Positions 17,780 to 27,234 of a DNA stretch of 41,495 nt are shown one piece after another; positions within the stretch are counted from its first letter, which is position 1; each line of letters opens with the position of its first letter. The stretch comes from Candidatus Eiseniibacteriota bacterium (GTDB lineage: Bacteria > Eisenbacteria > RBG-16-71-46), in assembly GCA_016178725.1 (NCBI GenBank), contig JACOSV010000037.1, positions 1-41,495 of the forward strand, given 5' to 3'. Position numbers and translations under genes: made by a program. Below the pieces are notes generated by a model that was not told the DNA's origin, did no database searches, and saw only the letters and a program-made list of their open reading frames with translations.

Positions 17780-20426
17780 ACATGTTGAAGTAGTAAGTCA
17801 GCTTCGCAAGGAAGATGTTGTTCGGCTTCTTATCCACCATGCGCGAGAGCGACGGGCCGAAGTCGAACTGACCCAGCGTCTCCCTCTGGCTGCGCTCCTG
17901 CGTCCAGACCAGAAAAAGCGTCGAGCCCGGCATGTACTCCCAGCGCATGATCGCGTTGCCGCGCAGCGAGGTGAAGTTGAAGTCGGGATTGTACGGGCCG
18001 TAGCTCGTGCCCGCGCCGTCCAGGTCGATCTGGTCCGTCGTCGGGTCGTACTGCGGCAGGCCGCTCCCCACCGGCTCCCATGCGTACGAGCGGCCGCGCA
18101 CCAGCTGCTTGTAGGCGAAGTAGTTTCCGCTCGAGATCAGCGGCTGGACGTAGACCTGGATGCCGGCGTTCGGCGTGAACGACCAGTTGCAGCGGATGTT
18201 CGCCGACAGCGTCGTCTGATCGAACTGCGCGAACACGTAGCGGCGCCCGAACGTCTGCGTTGCGCCCGGATCGTCGACCGAGCCCACCCACTGGGCGTCC
18301 GAATGCGAACGCTCGAACCCGGGCCCGATCCCGCACAAGATGCTGGCCGACGGCTTCCACTGCACCGTGGGATAGACGCCCGAGTACCAGCTGCCGGTTT
18401 CGGAGCGCGAGAAGTCGTATTCGAACTGGTAATACAGCTTCTTGCGGCTGTCGGTGTCGGACCAGAAGCCGCCGTTGAACGACGAGGGCGAACGCACGAT
18501 CGGACCGCCGCGCGTGGAGCGGTTGTCGAACGAGGGCGGGTTGTAGGCGAATCTCGGGAAGAACGTCCAGTAGTTGAGGAACACCACGCCGCCGTTCATC
18601 CACAGGCCGGGATGGGTCAGGTTGCCGTCGAAGTCCGTGCTGCCGAACAGCGCCGTGGAAACGTTCGCCGAGCGCTTCCAGTGGTCGGGATTGCTCCAGC
18701 GGTACCCGGTGCTGACGTGCGCGTTGATCACGTCGGAGCGCGACAGGATGCCGAGATCGTTGCTGTCGAAGTGCGGGTTGATGAACCCGACCGCCGAGTT
18801 GAACTGGAGATTGCCCTTCTGCTTGTTGACCGTGAACCGGCCGGCGTATCCCGTGAGCACGGTCGCGGTCGAGTCGATGCGCCAGCGCTCGGCGTCGGGC
18901 CGCTGCAGGTAGTGGCCCGATCCCGACTGGAGCGTCGTCATGCGCGCCGCGGTGCCGGCCACGTCGCTGCGCGTCATCCATCCGGTCACGACCCAGACGC
19001 GGTCCTTGTCGAGGAACGTCCAGCCGTCGAATCCCGTGACGGAGCCACTGCGGTTGAGCTGGTCGTCGATCCCGGGATCGTCGAGGCGGCGCTGGGTCAT
19101 CGTCGAGATGACGCCGAAGCCCTGGCGGCCGCCGGCGAACTCGCGCTGGGCGCGCAGCACGCTGTACGAGGTGAGCGGCTCGACCTCGGCGCGCCCGCGC
19201 GCGCCGCCGAGCGCGAACGGCGCGGTCTCGCGCTCGGTCAGCGCCTGCATCACGCCGAGATTCCATTCGCCCAGAATCTTGCCGGTGAGCTTCGCGGCGC
19301 CAAGGATGCGCGTGCCGGTTGGGATGTCGGCGAAGTCGTAGCTCGCGGGCGAGAGCTCCGGCGTGCGGCCGATGCGCCGGCTGTAGAAGAGGCTCGGCCC
19401 CGGCCAGTTGAAGCCCATGTAGTTGCTCGCGCCGCCGAAGCCGAAGTCGTAGCTGTTCGAGCCCTCGACGAAGAACGGCCGCTTCTCGTCGAACGTGGTC
19501 TCGACGTCGGAGAGGTTGACCACCGCCGGATCCACCTCGACCTGGCCGAAGTCGGGATTGACCGTGGCGTTGAGCGTCAGCTTGCTGCCGACCGCGGTCT
19601 TGAGGTCGGCGCCCATCTGTGGCTCGTAGCGCCCGCCGGTGTGGAACGGATCGCCGATCGCGTGCTGCACGAACTCGCCGCGCGACGTGGCGTAGGGCGT
19701 GATCAGGATCGCACGCGCCGGACGGATGCGCTCGATCCCGACGAGGTCGGGGAAGCGCGAGACGAAGCCGCTCTCGTTGCGCGGCGTGTAGACCATGAGG
19801 TCCGATTCGTTCCGGCGCGCGATGTTGCGGCGGAAGTTGACGCCCCAGCGGTACTGGTCGCTCTTGCGGAAGCGGAGCTGCGAGTACGGAATCCGCATCT
19901 CGACGGTCCAGCCGAGCGAGTCGATGCGCGCGCGGCCCTGCCACACGCCGTCCCACGAGCTGTCGTCCCAGTCGTCGTTGTACTCGACGCCGTCGCGCAG
20001 CACGCCGGCGGCGCTGACCACGAAGTAATAGCCGCTGCGCCGGTCGTGGTACGGGTCGAGGAAGATCGTGAACTCGTCGGAGTGCGAGCCGTCGTCGCGC
20101 CGGCAGACGTTGGCGACGATCGAATCCGGATGCGGATCGAACATGCGCGCGCCGACGTAGATCGCGTCGTCGTCGTAGAGCACGCGCACCTCGGTGCGGA
20201 ACGAGGGCTTCGCGGCCTGATCGGGATCCGACTGGATGAAACGATCCTCGGCGGGCTGCGACGACCAGATCGGCTCGTTCAGCAGTCCGTCGATCGCGAT
20301 CACCGAGGAGAGCCGCGCCGCGTGGACCTCGGGGCGCGCCACCGCCGCGCTGTCGGCGGTTCCGGCCGCGCCCGCCGTGCCTGCCGCGAACAACATCCCA
20401 GCCACCACCAGCCACCAGCGATTCAT
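17778..20426 (-). CDS. DUF5916 outer-membrane protein with N-terminal carbohydrate-binding (CBM9-like) domain
   Basis: 882 residues. Signal peptide about 1-21; a CBM9-like beta sandwich about 35-215 (opening VIAIDGLLNEPIW, with WDGVWQGRARIDSLGW and VEMRIPYSQLRF); then a DUF5916 region to the end, with NPDFGQVEVDPA, DEKRPFFVEGS and FYSRRIGR, all hallmark blocks of that family, and a terminal LTYYFNM as in outer-membrane barrels. The family is widespread in FCB and acidobacterial genomes and lacks a proven function; glycan binding at the outer membrane is inferred. The ATG at 20426 begins the signal peptide. Earlier in-frame starts run through the intergenic hairpin. Confidence 0.88.
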   Translation of the reverse strand: MNRWWLVVAGMLFAAGTAGAAGTADSAAVARPEVHAARLSSVIAIDGLLNEPIWSSQPAEDRFIQSDPDQAAKPSFRTEVRVLYDDDAIYVGARMFDPHPDSIVANVCRRDDGSHSDEFTIFLDPYHDRRSGYYFVVSAAGVLRDGVEYNDDWDDSSWDGVWQGRARIDSLGWTVEMRIPYSQLRFRKSDQYRWGVNFRRNIARRNESDLMVYTPRNESGFVSRFPDLVGIERIRPARAILITPYATSRGEFVQHAIGDPFHTGGRYEPQMGADLKTAVGSKLTLNATVNPDFGQVEVDPAVVNLSDVETTFDEKRPFFVEGSNSYDFGFGGASNYMGFNWPGPSLFYSRRIGRTPELSPASYDFADIPTGTRILGAAKLTGKILGEWNLGVMQALTERETAPFALGGARGRAEVEPLTSYSVLRAQREFAGGRQGFGVISTMTQRRLDDPGIDDQLNRSGSVTGFDGWTFLDKDRVWVVTGWMTRSDVAGTAARMTTLQSGSGHYLQRPDAERWRIDSTATVLTGYAGRFTVNKQKGNLQFNSAVGFINPHFDSNDLGILSRSDVINAHVSTGYRWSNPDHWKRSANVSTALFGSTDFDGNLTHPGLWMNGGVVFLNYWTFFPRFAYNPPSFDNRSTRGGPIVRSPSSFNGGFWSDTDSRKKLYYQFEYDFSRSETGSWYSGVYPTVQWKPSASILCGIGPGFERSHSDAQWVGSVDDPGATQTFGRRYVFAQFDQTTLSANIRCNWSFTPNAGIQVYVQPLISSGNYFAYKQLVRGRSYAWEPVGSGLPQYDPTTDQIDLDGAGTSYGPYNPDFNFTSLRGNAIMRWEYMPGSTLFLVWTQERSQRETLGQFDFGPSLSRMVDKKPNNIFLAKLTYYFNM

Positions 20427-20590
20427 GATCGGAACCCCGGGAGAGAGGCGGGCGTCGCGGCGCGGACGCCCGGTTGGACGGGGGGAAGGACGCAAAGGTT
20501 GTCGAGGGTGTTGCACGTGGCCGCGAAGTTGCGCCGGAACGCGACCAGCGCCCGGAATCGAAGGACGAACGGGCGCGCTCCGGCACGCCC

Positions 20591-20618
20591 CGGGCTCAAT
20601 CCAAGTCAATTGAGCCCG
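20591..20618 (-). terminator. Hairpin directly after the BlaR1-like gene
   Basis: CGGGCTCAAT (20591-20600) and ATTGAGCCCG (20609-20618) form a perfect 10-bp stem with an 8-nt loop, 2 nt beyond the stop codon. No T-run follows on the minus strand. The 194-nt gap (20427-20620) holds nothing else recognised. Confidence 0.5.
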
Positions 20619-20620
20619 GC

Positions 20621-23179
20621 TCAATCCGAGTCGGAGGATCCCTCCTTCGCCTTCTCCTTCGCCTTGCGCTTCTCCGACTCCGTCGCCTTGTCCTTCTCTT
20701 TGTCGGTCTCCTTGCGCTTGATCCCGACCTTGTCGCGGAAGTTGTTGTAGGCCTTGTGCCACTCGTCGCGTTCGGCGCGATCCATCAGCTCGCGGAAGCG
20801 CGGGTCGTAGCGCACCGATTCGAGATCGCGGTCGTGCGGCGCCATATACGCGAGGCTCATTCCGGCCGCCTCGGCCTTCTCGAGCCACTCGATCGCCCGG
20901 TCGGTCTCCGAGAGCCGCGCCGCGGCGCAACCGAGGTCGTACATCGTCGTGCCCTCGCGGTAGTGGAGGTCGAGCGCGCGGTGGAACGCGTCGTAGCCAT
21001 GACGCGCGTCGCCGGCGCGCAGCGCGGCGTAGCCGAGGTTGAACCAGGCGCGGCCCATGTCCGCATGCTCGCGCGTGACGCGCTGGAACCGCGGCAGGTC
21101 CGCGCGCCAGCCGTTCACGTCCTCGTCGTCACGGCCCTGGTCGTAGAGCGCGAGGTCCTCGGTCAGACGCACGGCGCGGTCGAACCGTGCGTCACCGTGG
21201 AGCGGACGCAGGTCCTCGTCCTTCGCGATGTGGTCGGCATCGCCGTATCCGGCCGCGATCGCGCGCTCGAGCGCCTCGAGCGCGCGCGCCTTGTCGCCGC
21301 CGAGCGCGTACGCGCAGGCGGTGTTGTAGATCGGGTTCACGCTCGCCGGCTCGAGCTCGTGCTGGTGCTGGAACGCGTCCGCGGCTTCGGCGCAGGCGCC
21401 CGAGCGCATGAGCTGGATGCCGACCGTCCCCCAGTCCGATGCCTGGGCGTCTTCCGTGCGCCGCATACGCTCGAACTCTTCGAGGAGCCGCGACCGCTTG
21501 CGCGAAGCGGTCGCCTCCGGCGACGTCCGGCGGACGACCTCTGCGAAGCGCGGGTCCTCGCGCAGCGGGTCGAGATCCGAGTCGTTGGCGATCTGGGTCG
21601 GGTCGTCGAACCCCGCCTCGATCGCGCGCTGGAGCGTCTCGATCGCGCGCGCCTTGCTGCCGGCGAGCGAGAATGAGCACGCGGCGTCGTAGAAGGACGT
21701 GCCCTCGCGGTATCCCGACTCGCCGGCGCGCACGTACGCGTCGCCGGCCTCGCCGTAGCGCTCGTCGTCGTAGAGGCGCTTGCCCTCCTCGAACCAGCTC
21801 GCGCCCGACCGGTCGCGCGCCCACTCGTCCTCGCGCGACCGTTCCTCACGCGCCCGCTGTTCGCGCTCGATCCGCGAGCGGTCGGTCTTGTCGCCCGCGG
21901 CGATCGCGCCGCCGTCGGGTTCGGCCGCCTCGCCCGCGTCGGGCGGCGGCGGCGGCTCGGAGGCGACGGTCGCCTCGCTGGTCACCGTGCGCTCGGACAT
22001 GGCGTACGCGGTGCGCGTCCGCGTCTCGACGCGGGCCGCCTTCGCCGGCGCCGCGACCACGCGCACCGACGCGAAAGCCGACAGCGCGGCGGCCGCGGCG
22101 ATCACCGCGATCCACGTCGCGCGCCGCGACACCGGGGCGCGCGCGAGATCGTCGCGCAGAATGGCGACCAGCCGCCCCTCGAGGCTCGAGCGGCGCGCCG
22201 CCGCGAGCGTCAGCCCCGCGAGCGGATCGCGGGCGCCGGCGGCACTTGCGATCGCGAGCAGGTGTCCGGCGTACGCCGACGCGCGCTCACCGCAGCCGAG
22301 CACCACGTCGTCGCAAGCGCGCTCGGATTCGCGGCGCGTCTCGCGCGCCAGCGTCCACGCCAGCGGATGGAACCAGTAGAGCGCGGTCGCGACGCGCCCG
22401 AGCAGCAGGCCGACGGCGTCGCCGCGCAGCACGTGCGCGAGCTCGTGCAGGAACACGATACGCAGCTTGTCCGCGTCCCACGACGCGGCGTCCGGCGGCA
22501 GAACCAGCGTCGGGCGCAGGAGCCCGGCGACCGCCGGGACGCCGACGCGATCGCTCATCACCAGCCGCATGCGCGGCGCGACGCCGAGCCGCGCGCACGC
22601 CGCGGCGAACGCGGCGAGGATCGCGGGGTCCTCGACGTCGTGCGCGCGCGCCGCGACACGCGCCACGACCATGGCGCCGGCGAGCGAACGCGCGACGAGG
22701 CCGGCCGCGACGACGATCGCGAGCAGCGCGAGCGCCGCGGGCCAGCGAACCGCGCCCACGGGGCTCGTCCCGCGCAGCGACGACGTGACGAACGTCGCGG
22801 CGCGCGCGTCGGCGTCGGCCATCCGGTCCGCACGCAGGGCGCGTGCGGCGGACGGATCGCCGGCCGACGCCGGCGCGAGATCCAGCGCCGGATTCCAGAG
22901 CGACGCGGGCTCGCCGGTCGAAAGCGGCGCGGACGAGGCGGGAAGGATCGGCAGCCGCCACGCGGGGAGCGCGGCGCCCGCGAGCGGAAGCGCGATCAGC
23001 GCCGCCATCGTCACGATCAGCGCGAGATGGCGGAACGCGGCCGAGCCGCCGCGCGCAAGCCGCGCGATCGCGAGCCCGGCGGTGGCGACCAGGGTGAGCT
23101 GCAGCACGCATCCGGCGAGGCCGGCCCACGTGGCGTCGCGAACCCAGGCCATCACGGTGGCGAGAAGCGCGTCCATCAC
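20621..23179 (-). CDS. BlaR1-like M56 membrane metalloprotease fused to TPR-like repeats
   Basis: 852 residues. The N-terminal half is a BlaR1/MecR1-type sensor protease: hydrophobic segments at about 20-42, 52-72 and 146-172, zinc motif HELAH at 245-249, a following WFHPLAW segment and the E-x-x-C-D block around 286-290 as third ligand; a further membrane segment lies near 355-375. The usual penicillin-binding sensor domain is absent. After a charged Glu/Arg linker come Sel1/TPR-like repeats, seen as GSKARAIETLQRAIEAGF, GDKARALEALERAIAAGY and similar units, and a Lys/Glu-rich tail. The ATG overlaps the blaI stop (ATGA). In the family the protease cleaves the BlaI partner on signal; here the signal is probably not a beta-lactam. 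Confidence 0.88.
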   Translation of the reverse strand: MMDALLATVMAWVRDATWAGLAGCVLQLTLVATAGLAIARLARGGSAAFRHLALIVTMAALIALPLAGAALPAWRLPILPASSAPLSTGEPASLWNPALDLAPASAGDPSAARALRADRMADADARAATFVTSSLRGTSPVGAVRWPAALALLAIVVAAGLVARSLAGAMVVARVAARAHDVEDPAILAAFAAACARLGVAPRMRLVMSDRVGVPAVAGLLRPTLVLPPDAASWDADKLRIVFLHELAHVLRGDAVGLLLGRVATALYWFHPLAWTLARETRRESERACDDVVLGCGERASAYAGHLLAIASAAGARDPLAGLTLAAARRSSLEGRLVAILRDDLARAPVSRRATWIAVIAAAAALSAFASVRVVAAPAKAARVETRTRTAYAMSERTVTSEATVASEPPPPPDAGEAAEPDGGAIAAGDKTDRSRIEREQRAREERSREDEWARDRSGASWFEEGKRLYDDERYGEAGDAYVRAGESGYREGTSFYDAACSFSLAGSKARAIETLQRAIEAGFDDPTQIANDSDLDPLREDPRFAEVVRRTSPEATASRKRSRLLEEFERMRRTEDAQASDWGTVGIQLMRSGACAEAADAFQHQHELEPASVNPIYNTACAYALGGDKARALEALERAIAAGYGDADHIAKDEDLRPLHGDARFDRAVRLTEDLALYDQGRDDEDVNGWRADLPRFQRVTREHADMGRAWFNLGYAALRAGDARHGYDAFHRALDLHYREGTTMYDLGCAAARLSETDRAIEWLEKAEAAGMSLAYMAPHDRDLESVRYDPRFRELMDRAERDEWHKAYNNFRDKVGIKRKETDKEKDKATESEKRKAKEKAKEGSSDSD

Positions 23180-23559
23180 CGTCCCTCCTTCCGCGCGCGG
23201 TCGATCAGCCGCGCCATGCGATCCAGCTCGTCGCGCGACAGGTCGCCGCGCGAGCGTTCGAGCAGCGTCATCACCGCGCCGGCGGCCGAACCGTCGAAGA
23301 ACGTGTCGAGCAGGTGCTCGATCGCGCCCTGCCGCGCGCGCTCACGGCCGACCGTCGGCACGTAGACGTAGCGCACGCCGTCGAGCTCGTGCCGCAGCAC
23401 GCCCTTCCGCTCGAGCACGCGCAGCGTCGCACGCACCGCCGAGTAGCTCGGCGCCGCGGGCATGCGCGTGCGCACCTCGCCCGCGGTCACGCGCCCCGAG
23501 CCATACACCACGTCCATGATTTCCCGCTCGCGCCGGCTCAACGTGTTCAGCTTCCGCAT
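23176..23559 (-). CDS. BlaI/MecI-family repressor
   Basis: 127 residues, a full-length winged-helix repressor of the penicillinase-repressor family: LSRREREIMDVVY opens the domain, VTAGEVRTRMP and YSAVRATLRVLERKGVLRHE form the recognition part, and the C-terminal helices carry the dimer interface. GGAGG lies 5 nt before the ATG. The BlaR1-like protease follows with a 4-nt overlap. It presumably represses its own promoter (23596-23624), where inverted repeats lie over the -10 box. No beta-lactamase gene is adjacent. Confidence 0.93.
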   Translation of the reverse strand: MRKLNTLSRREREIMDVVYGSGRVTAGEVRTRMPAAPSYSAVRATLRVLERKGVLRHELDGVRYVYVPTVGRERARQGAIEHLLDTFFDGSAAGAVMTLLERSRGDLSRDELDRMARLIDRARKEGR

Positions 23560-23587
23560 GACGCCTCCGGTGTTGGATTTCCTGCAT

Positions 23588-23608
23588 GTGCTGGTTTTCT
23601 AGCACTAG
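23588..23608 (-). promoter_or_regulatory. Operator candidate for the BlaI-type repressor
   Basis: Two overlapping dyads cover the -10 box: GTGCT-N8-AGCAC (23588-23605) and CTAG-N2-CTAG (23599-23608). BlaI-family repressors bind dyads over their own promoters, often with TACA/TGTA arms, which these are not. Confidence 0.4.
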
Positions 23609-23624
23609 CCCCGGAGGGCGTCAA
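23596..23624 (-). promoter_or_regulatory. Promoter of the blaI-blaR1-like operon
   Basis: On the minus strand TTGACG (23624-23619), 17 nt, TAGAAA (23601-23596): a good vegetative-type match about 37 nt before the blaI ATG. Confidence 0.6.
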
Positions 23625-23729
23625 CCGTCTTTTTCTCGCCGCGGGCCCAAGGGATGGCGGGCGCGGCGGGATGGGGTTACGAGCGTGGGTGCGGCCGGGT
23701 TGCGGCGCGGGTGCCCTGGGGCGTCCGCA

Positions 23730-24668
23730 TCACGCCGTCCGTGCACGGGCGCGCACCAATGCTCCGGCCAGCGCGCCGGCCACGCGGGCGTTGTGCCGCA
23801 GCAGCGCGACGTTCGAGAACACGCTGCCGCCTTCGGTGAGCGCGCGCAGGCGCTCGAGCAGGAACGGCGTCACGTCGCGGCCGCGCACCGCCGCCGCGGC
23901 GGCATCGGCGAGCGCCTGCGCCATCGCGCGCTCGTAGAGCTCGCGCGGCATCTCGTGCTCGGCCGGGATCGGATTCGCGACCAGCACCGCGGTCGCGAGC
24001 CCGAGCGCCCAGTGTGTTTCGGCCGCGCGGGCCAGCGCGTCGAGGTCGTCGAAGCGCCGGTCGACCGCGAGGCCGCTCTCGCGCCGGTAGAACGCCGGGA
24101 ACTGATCGGCCGCGAAGCCGTAGACCGGCACGCCGAGCGACTCGAGCATCTAGACCGTGCGCGGCAGATCGAGCACCGCCTTGGCGCCCGCGCACACCAC
24201 CGCGACGCCGTGGTGCGCGAGCGCGTGGAGATCGGCCGAGACGTCGCCGGTCTCGGCCGCGCCGCGATGGACGCCGCCGATCCCGCCCGTCGCGAAGACG
24301 CGGATGCCCGCCCACGCCGCGATCGCGATCGTCGCCGCGACGGTGGTGGAGCCCGGCTCGCCGCTCGCGACCTGTGCCGCGAGGTTGCTCAAGTTGAGCT
24401 TCACCGTCGCGCGCGCGCCGCGCGGGGTCGCCGCGAGCCGCGCCAGCTCGTCGGCCGAGAACCCGACGCGCACGCGGCCGTCGAGGACGCCGATCGTCGC
24501 CGGCACGGCGCCGGCCGCGACCACATCGGCCTCGATCTCGGCCGCCGCGCGCACGCCGTCGGGATGCGGGAGGCCGTGCGTCACGAGCGTGGTCTCGAGC
24601 GCTACGACCGGACGGCCCTCCTGCAGCGCCCGGGCGACGAACGGCGAGATCGAGACGAAGGGATTCAT
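23730..24668 (-). pseudogene. psuG: Pseudouridine-5'-phosphate glycosidase gene interrupted by an in-frame TAG
   Basis: The product would split pseudouridine 5'-phosphate into uracil and ribose 5-phosphate. The frame covers about 312 residues, normal for PsuG: LETTLVTHGLPHP, KLNLSNLAAQVASG, TGGIGGVHRGAAETGDVSAD and PVYGFAADQFPAFY are seen. A TAG at 24152-24150 sits between DLPRTV and MLESLGVPV, where relatives have an acidic residue; both halves stay in the same frame, so one base change (GAG to TAG) explains it. The ATG at 24668 overlaps the ubiD stop in ATGA. TAG ends several intact genes here (lexA, parA, rsmG, khpB), so it is not a sense codon. No PsuK kinase gene adjoins. Sequencing error or real loss cannot be told apart. 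Confidence 0.85.
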
Positions 24669-26561
24669 GCGCGCCGCGGAATCGAATTGGAGCGCGGCGC
24701 CGGCGGAATCGAATTGGAGCGCGGCGCCGGCGGAATTGAATTGGAGCGCGGCGCCGGCGGAATTGAATTGGAGCGCGGCGCCGGCGGAATCGAAGGGGAG
24801 CGCGGCGCCGCGCGGGCGCGCGCCCGCGCCTCCCACCAGCCGTCCACCTTCGTCACGATCTCGGGCGGGCTCGCGACCGGGTCGGGATAGCCCGGCTTCC
24901 ACGTCGCGTCGATGCCGATCGGTCCGCCCGCGGTGAGCCACGCGCCGCGCACCTCGGCGCGCGCCGGCACGACATCGCGCGCGCAGTCGAAGCGGGTGAA
25001 GACGCCCCACAGGAGCATCGCGTCGTCGTCGAGCAGTACGTCCTCGCTCACAGCGACGATCAGCCGCACGGCCGCGTACTCGGGACGGCGCACCAGCCGC
25101 TCGATCACCGCGCGCCACGGCGATCAGCATCGCGCCCCACGCGACGCGGTGCGCGAGGATCGCGTCGTCGAACGCCCGTGGATCGGCGAGGTCGGCCGGC
25201 GCGGGTGCGGACGGCGCGCGGCCGGGCTTGGGCTGCGCGTCGATCACCATCTTGCTGCCGAGGTTCATCGTGTACGAGGTGAAGTCGAGCGTGTCGAGCG
25301 GCACGCGCGGCAGCAGCAGCAGGTCCTCGGCGGGATCGAAATGGCGCGCGACGCTCGCGAACACCGCGGCGCGGTCGCGCGGGTTCACGTCCTCGCCGAC
25401 CAGCACGATGCACTTGGTGAGCGAGAGCTGGCCCGTGCCCATCAGGCCGAGTGCGGTCTTCATGCCTTCCTTCGCGAAGCGGTTCTCGACCGCGACCGCG
25501 AGCAGGTTGTGGAATCCGGCCTCGAAGTAGGCCCACAGGTCGCGCACCTCGGGATGGATCACCTTGAGGACGCCGGTGAAGAACTCCTGCACCGCCTCGC
25601 CCATCGCCTTGTCCTCCTGCGGCGGCTTGCCGACCACGCTCGCCTGATAGATGGGGCGGCGGCGGTGCGTCACCGCGCGCACGTGGAAGACCGGGAACGG
25701 CGCCGCGTGCGAGTAGTGGCCGAAGTGGTCGCCGAACGGGCCCTCTTCGCGGCGCTCGCCGGCCGGCACCACGCCCTCGATCACGCACTCGGCGTCGGCG
25801 GGCACATCCATCGCCAGCGTGCGCGCGCGCGCGAGGCGCGTCGGCGCGCCGCGCAGGAATCCCGCGAACGCGATCTCGTCGATCCCCTCGGGGAGCGGCG
25901 CGACGCTCGCGAGCAGCAGCGCCGGATCGGCGCCGACCGCGACCGCGACCTCGAGATCGCGGCCGAGCTTCTCGGCGCGATGGTGGTGGAAGCCGCCGCC
26001 CTTGCCGATCTGCCAGTGCATGCCGGTCGTCGCCGGGTCGTAGATGTGCATGCGGTAGATGCCGAGGTTGCGGACGCGCGTCTCGGGATGCTCGGTGAGC
26101 ACGAGGCCGAACGTCACGAACCGCCCGCCGTCCTTCGGCCACAACTGGAGGTTGGGGAGCGGCGTGAGATCGGCGGCGCGCTACGCCTGCGCCGGCCCCG
26201 CGGCGACGCGGCGCGGGCGCATCGCCAGCACGCGCGGCCCGGCGCCGATCAGGCGGCCGAGATCGCGCCCGTCGCGGGGCGGCAGGGCGTGCAGCAGCTC
26301 CTCGATCTCGGCGCCGACGGCGGCCGGCGTGCGCCCGAGCGCCCAGGCGATGCGCCGCGGCGAGGCGAGCACGTTGACGGCGAGCGGGAACCGGGCGCCG
26401 CGCACGCGCTCGAACAGCAGCGCCGGACCGTCGCGGCGCGCCTCGCGGCACGCGATCTCGGTGACCTCGCACGCCCAGTCGACCTCGCGCTCGACACGCT
26501 CGAGGTCGCCGCGGCGCTCGAGCTCGGCAAGGAATTCGGAGAGCGAGCGGAAGCCGGCCAT
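24665..26561 (-). pseudogene. ubiD: UbiD-family prenylated-FMN decarboxylase (MqnL type) with one in-frame stop and one frameshift
   Basis: UbiD enzymes remove an aromatic carboxyl group using prenylated FMN from UbiX. The N-terminal part (26561-26184) has FRSLSEFLAELERRGDLERV and GPALLFERVRG. A TAG at 26183-26181 follows AGPAQA; the same frame then continues LTPLPNLQLWPKDGG, RNLGIYRMHIYDPATTGMH and EDKAMGEAVQEFF. Near 25110 one surplus base in the GCGCGGTG stretch breaks the frame, and IERLVRRPEY.. to GIDATWKPGYPDPV continues in the next frame to a TGA at 24665. The tail holds the 27-bp repeat. All core blocks survive, so the damage is recent or an assembly error. ubiA and ubiX precede it. 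Confidence 0.85.
24679..24808 (-). repeat. 27-bp tandem repeat, nearly five copies, at the ubiD/psuG junction
   Basis: Units start at 24679, 24706, 24733, 24760 and 24787 (last one partial). They differ only by gaatC/gaatT and one late variant. The unit length is a multiple of three, so the repeat adds nine-residue blocks (PPAPRSNSI) to the C-terminal tail of UbiD without shifting its frame. Confidence 0.95.
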
Positions 26562-26640
26562 GGGTGCCGGGAAGCTAATGGATGCGCGGCCGGGAACCAA
26601 CGCGCCCGCCGGCCAAGGCCGGCGGGCGCGGGGTTGAGCG

Positions 26641-27234
26641 CTACTCCAGCTCGTCGCCGCGCCAGCCCGCGCCCGCGTCCTCGCCGAGCAGAGCCAGCAC
26701 CTTGCGGCTGAACGCCGCGACCAGATCGTCGAGTGAGCGCGGCTCGGCGTACCACGGCGGCGAGATCGGCATGATCACCGCGCCCTCGCGCGAGAGCGTG
26801 AGCGCGTTCGCGAGCGCGATCGAGGAGAGCGGCGTCTCGCGCACGCACAGCACCATGCGCATGCGCTCCTTGAGCGCGACGTGCGCGGCGCGGGTGATGA
26901 GCGTGTCCGCGATCCCGGCGGCGATCTTCGCCAGCGTGCTCACGCTGCACGGCACGACGATCAGCGCGTCGAAGCGGTTGCTGCCCGAAGCGAACGGCGC
27001 GGCGAGGTCGGCGTCGGGAAAGATGCGCCGCACGTGCGGTTCGAGGTCCGAGGGCTTGAGCCCGGTCTCGGTCTGCAGCACCTGCCGCGCCCAGTCGGAG
27101 AGCACGAGGAACTTCTCGCCCGGGCAGCGCTTCACGAAGTCGACGCCGTGGATCGCGCCCGAGGCGCCGGTCATGCCGATGAGGTAGCGCCGCGGCGCGG
27201 CGGCGCCGCCGGCCGTCGATCCGTGCGCACTCAC
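26641..27234 (-). CDS. ubiX: UbiX-family flavin prenyltransferase (MqnM type)
   Basis: 197 residues. Attaches a dimethylallyl unit to FMN to make the cofactor of UbiD. GMTGASGAIHG near residue 20 is the FMN-binding start, and VVPCSVSTLAKIAAGIADTL and RETPLSSIALANAL are family blocks. The GTG start overlaps the ubiA stop (GTGA). A C-terminal tail of about 15 residues is unconserved-looking. With ubiA upstream and ubiD downstream it forms the late futalosine set. Confidence 0.93.
   Translation of the reverse strand: MSAHGSTAGGAAAPRRYLIGMTGASGAIHGVDFVKRCPGEKFLVLSDWARQVLQTETGLKPSDLEPHVRRIFPDADLAAPFASGSNRFDALIVVPCSVSTLAKIAAGIADTLITRAAHVALKERMRMVLCVRETPLSSIALANALTLSREGAVIMPISPPWYAEPRSLDDLVAAFSRKVLALLGEDAGAGWRGDELE

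Noticed and set aside
24679..24808. Repeat array resembling a short CRISPR
   Set aside because: Units are directly joined with no spacers and no cas genes are near; it is a tandem repeat inside ubiD.
24150..26183. TAG read as a sense codon
   Set aside because: lexA, parA, rsmG and khpB end properly at TAG, so general reassignment does not fit.
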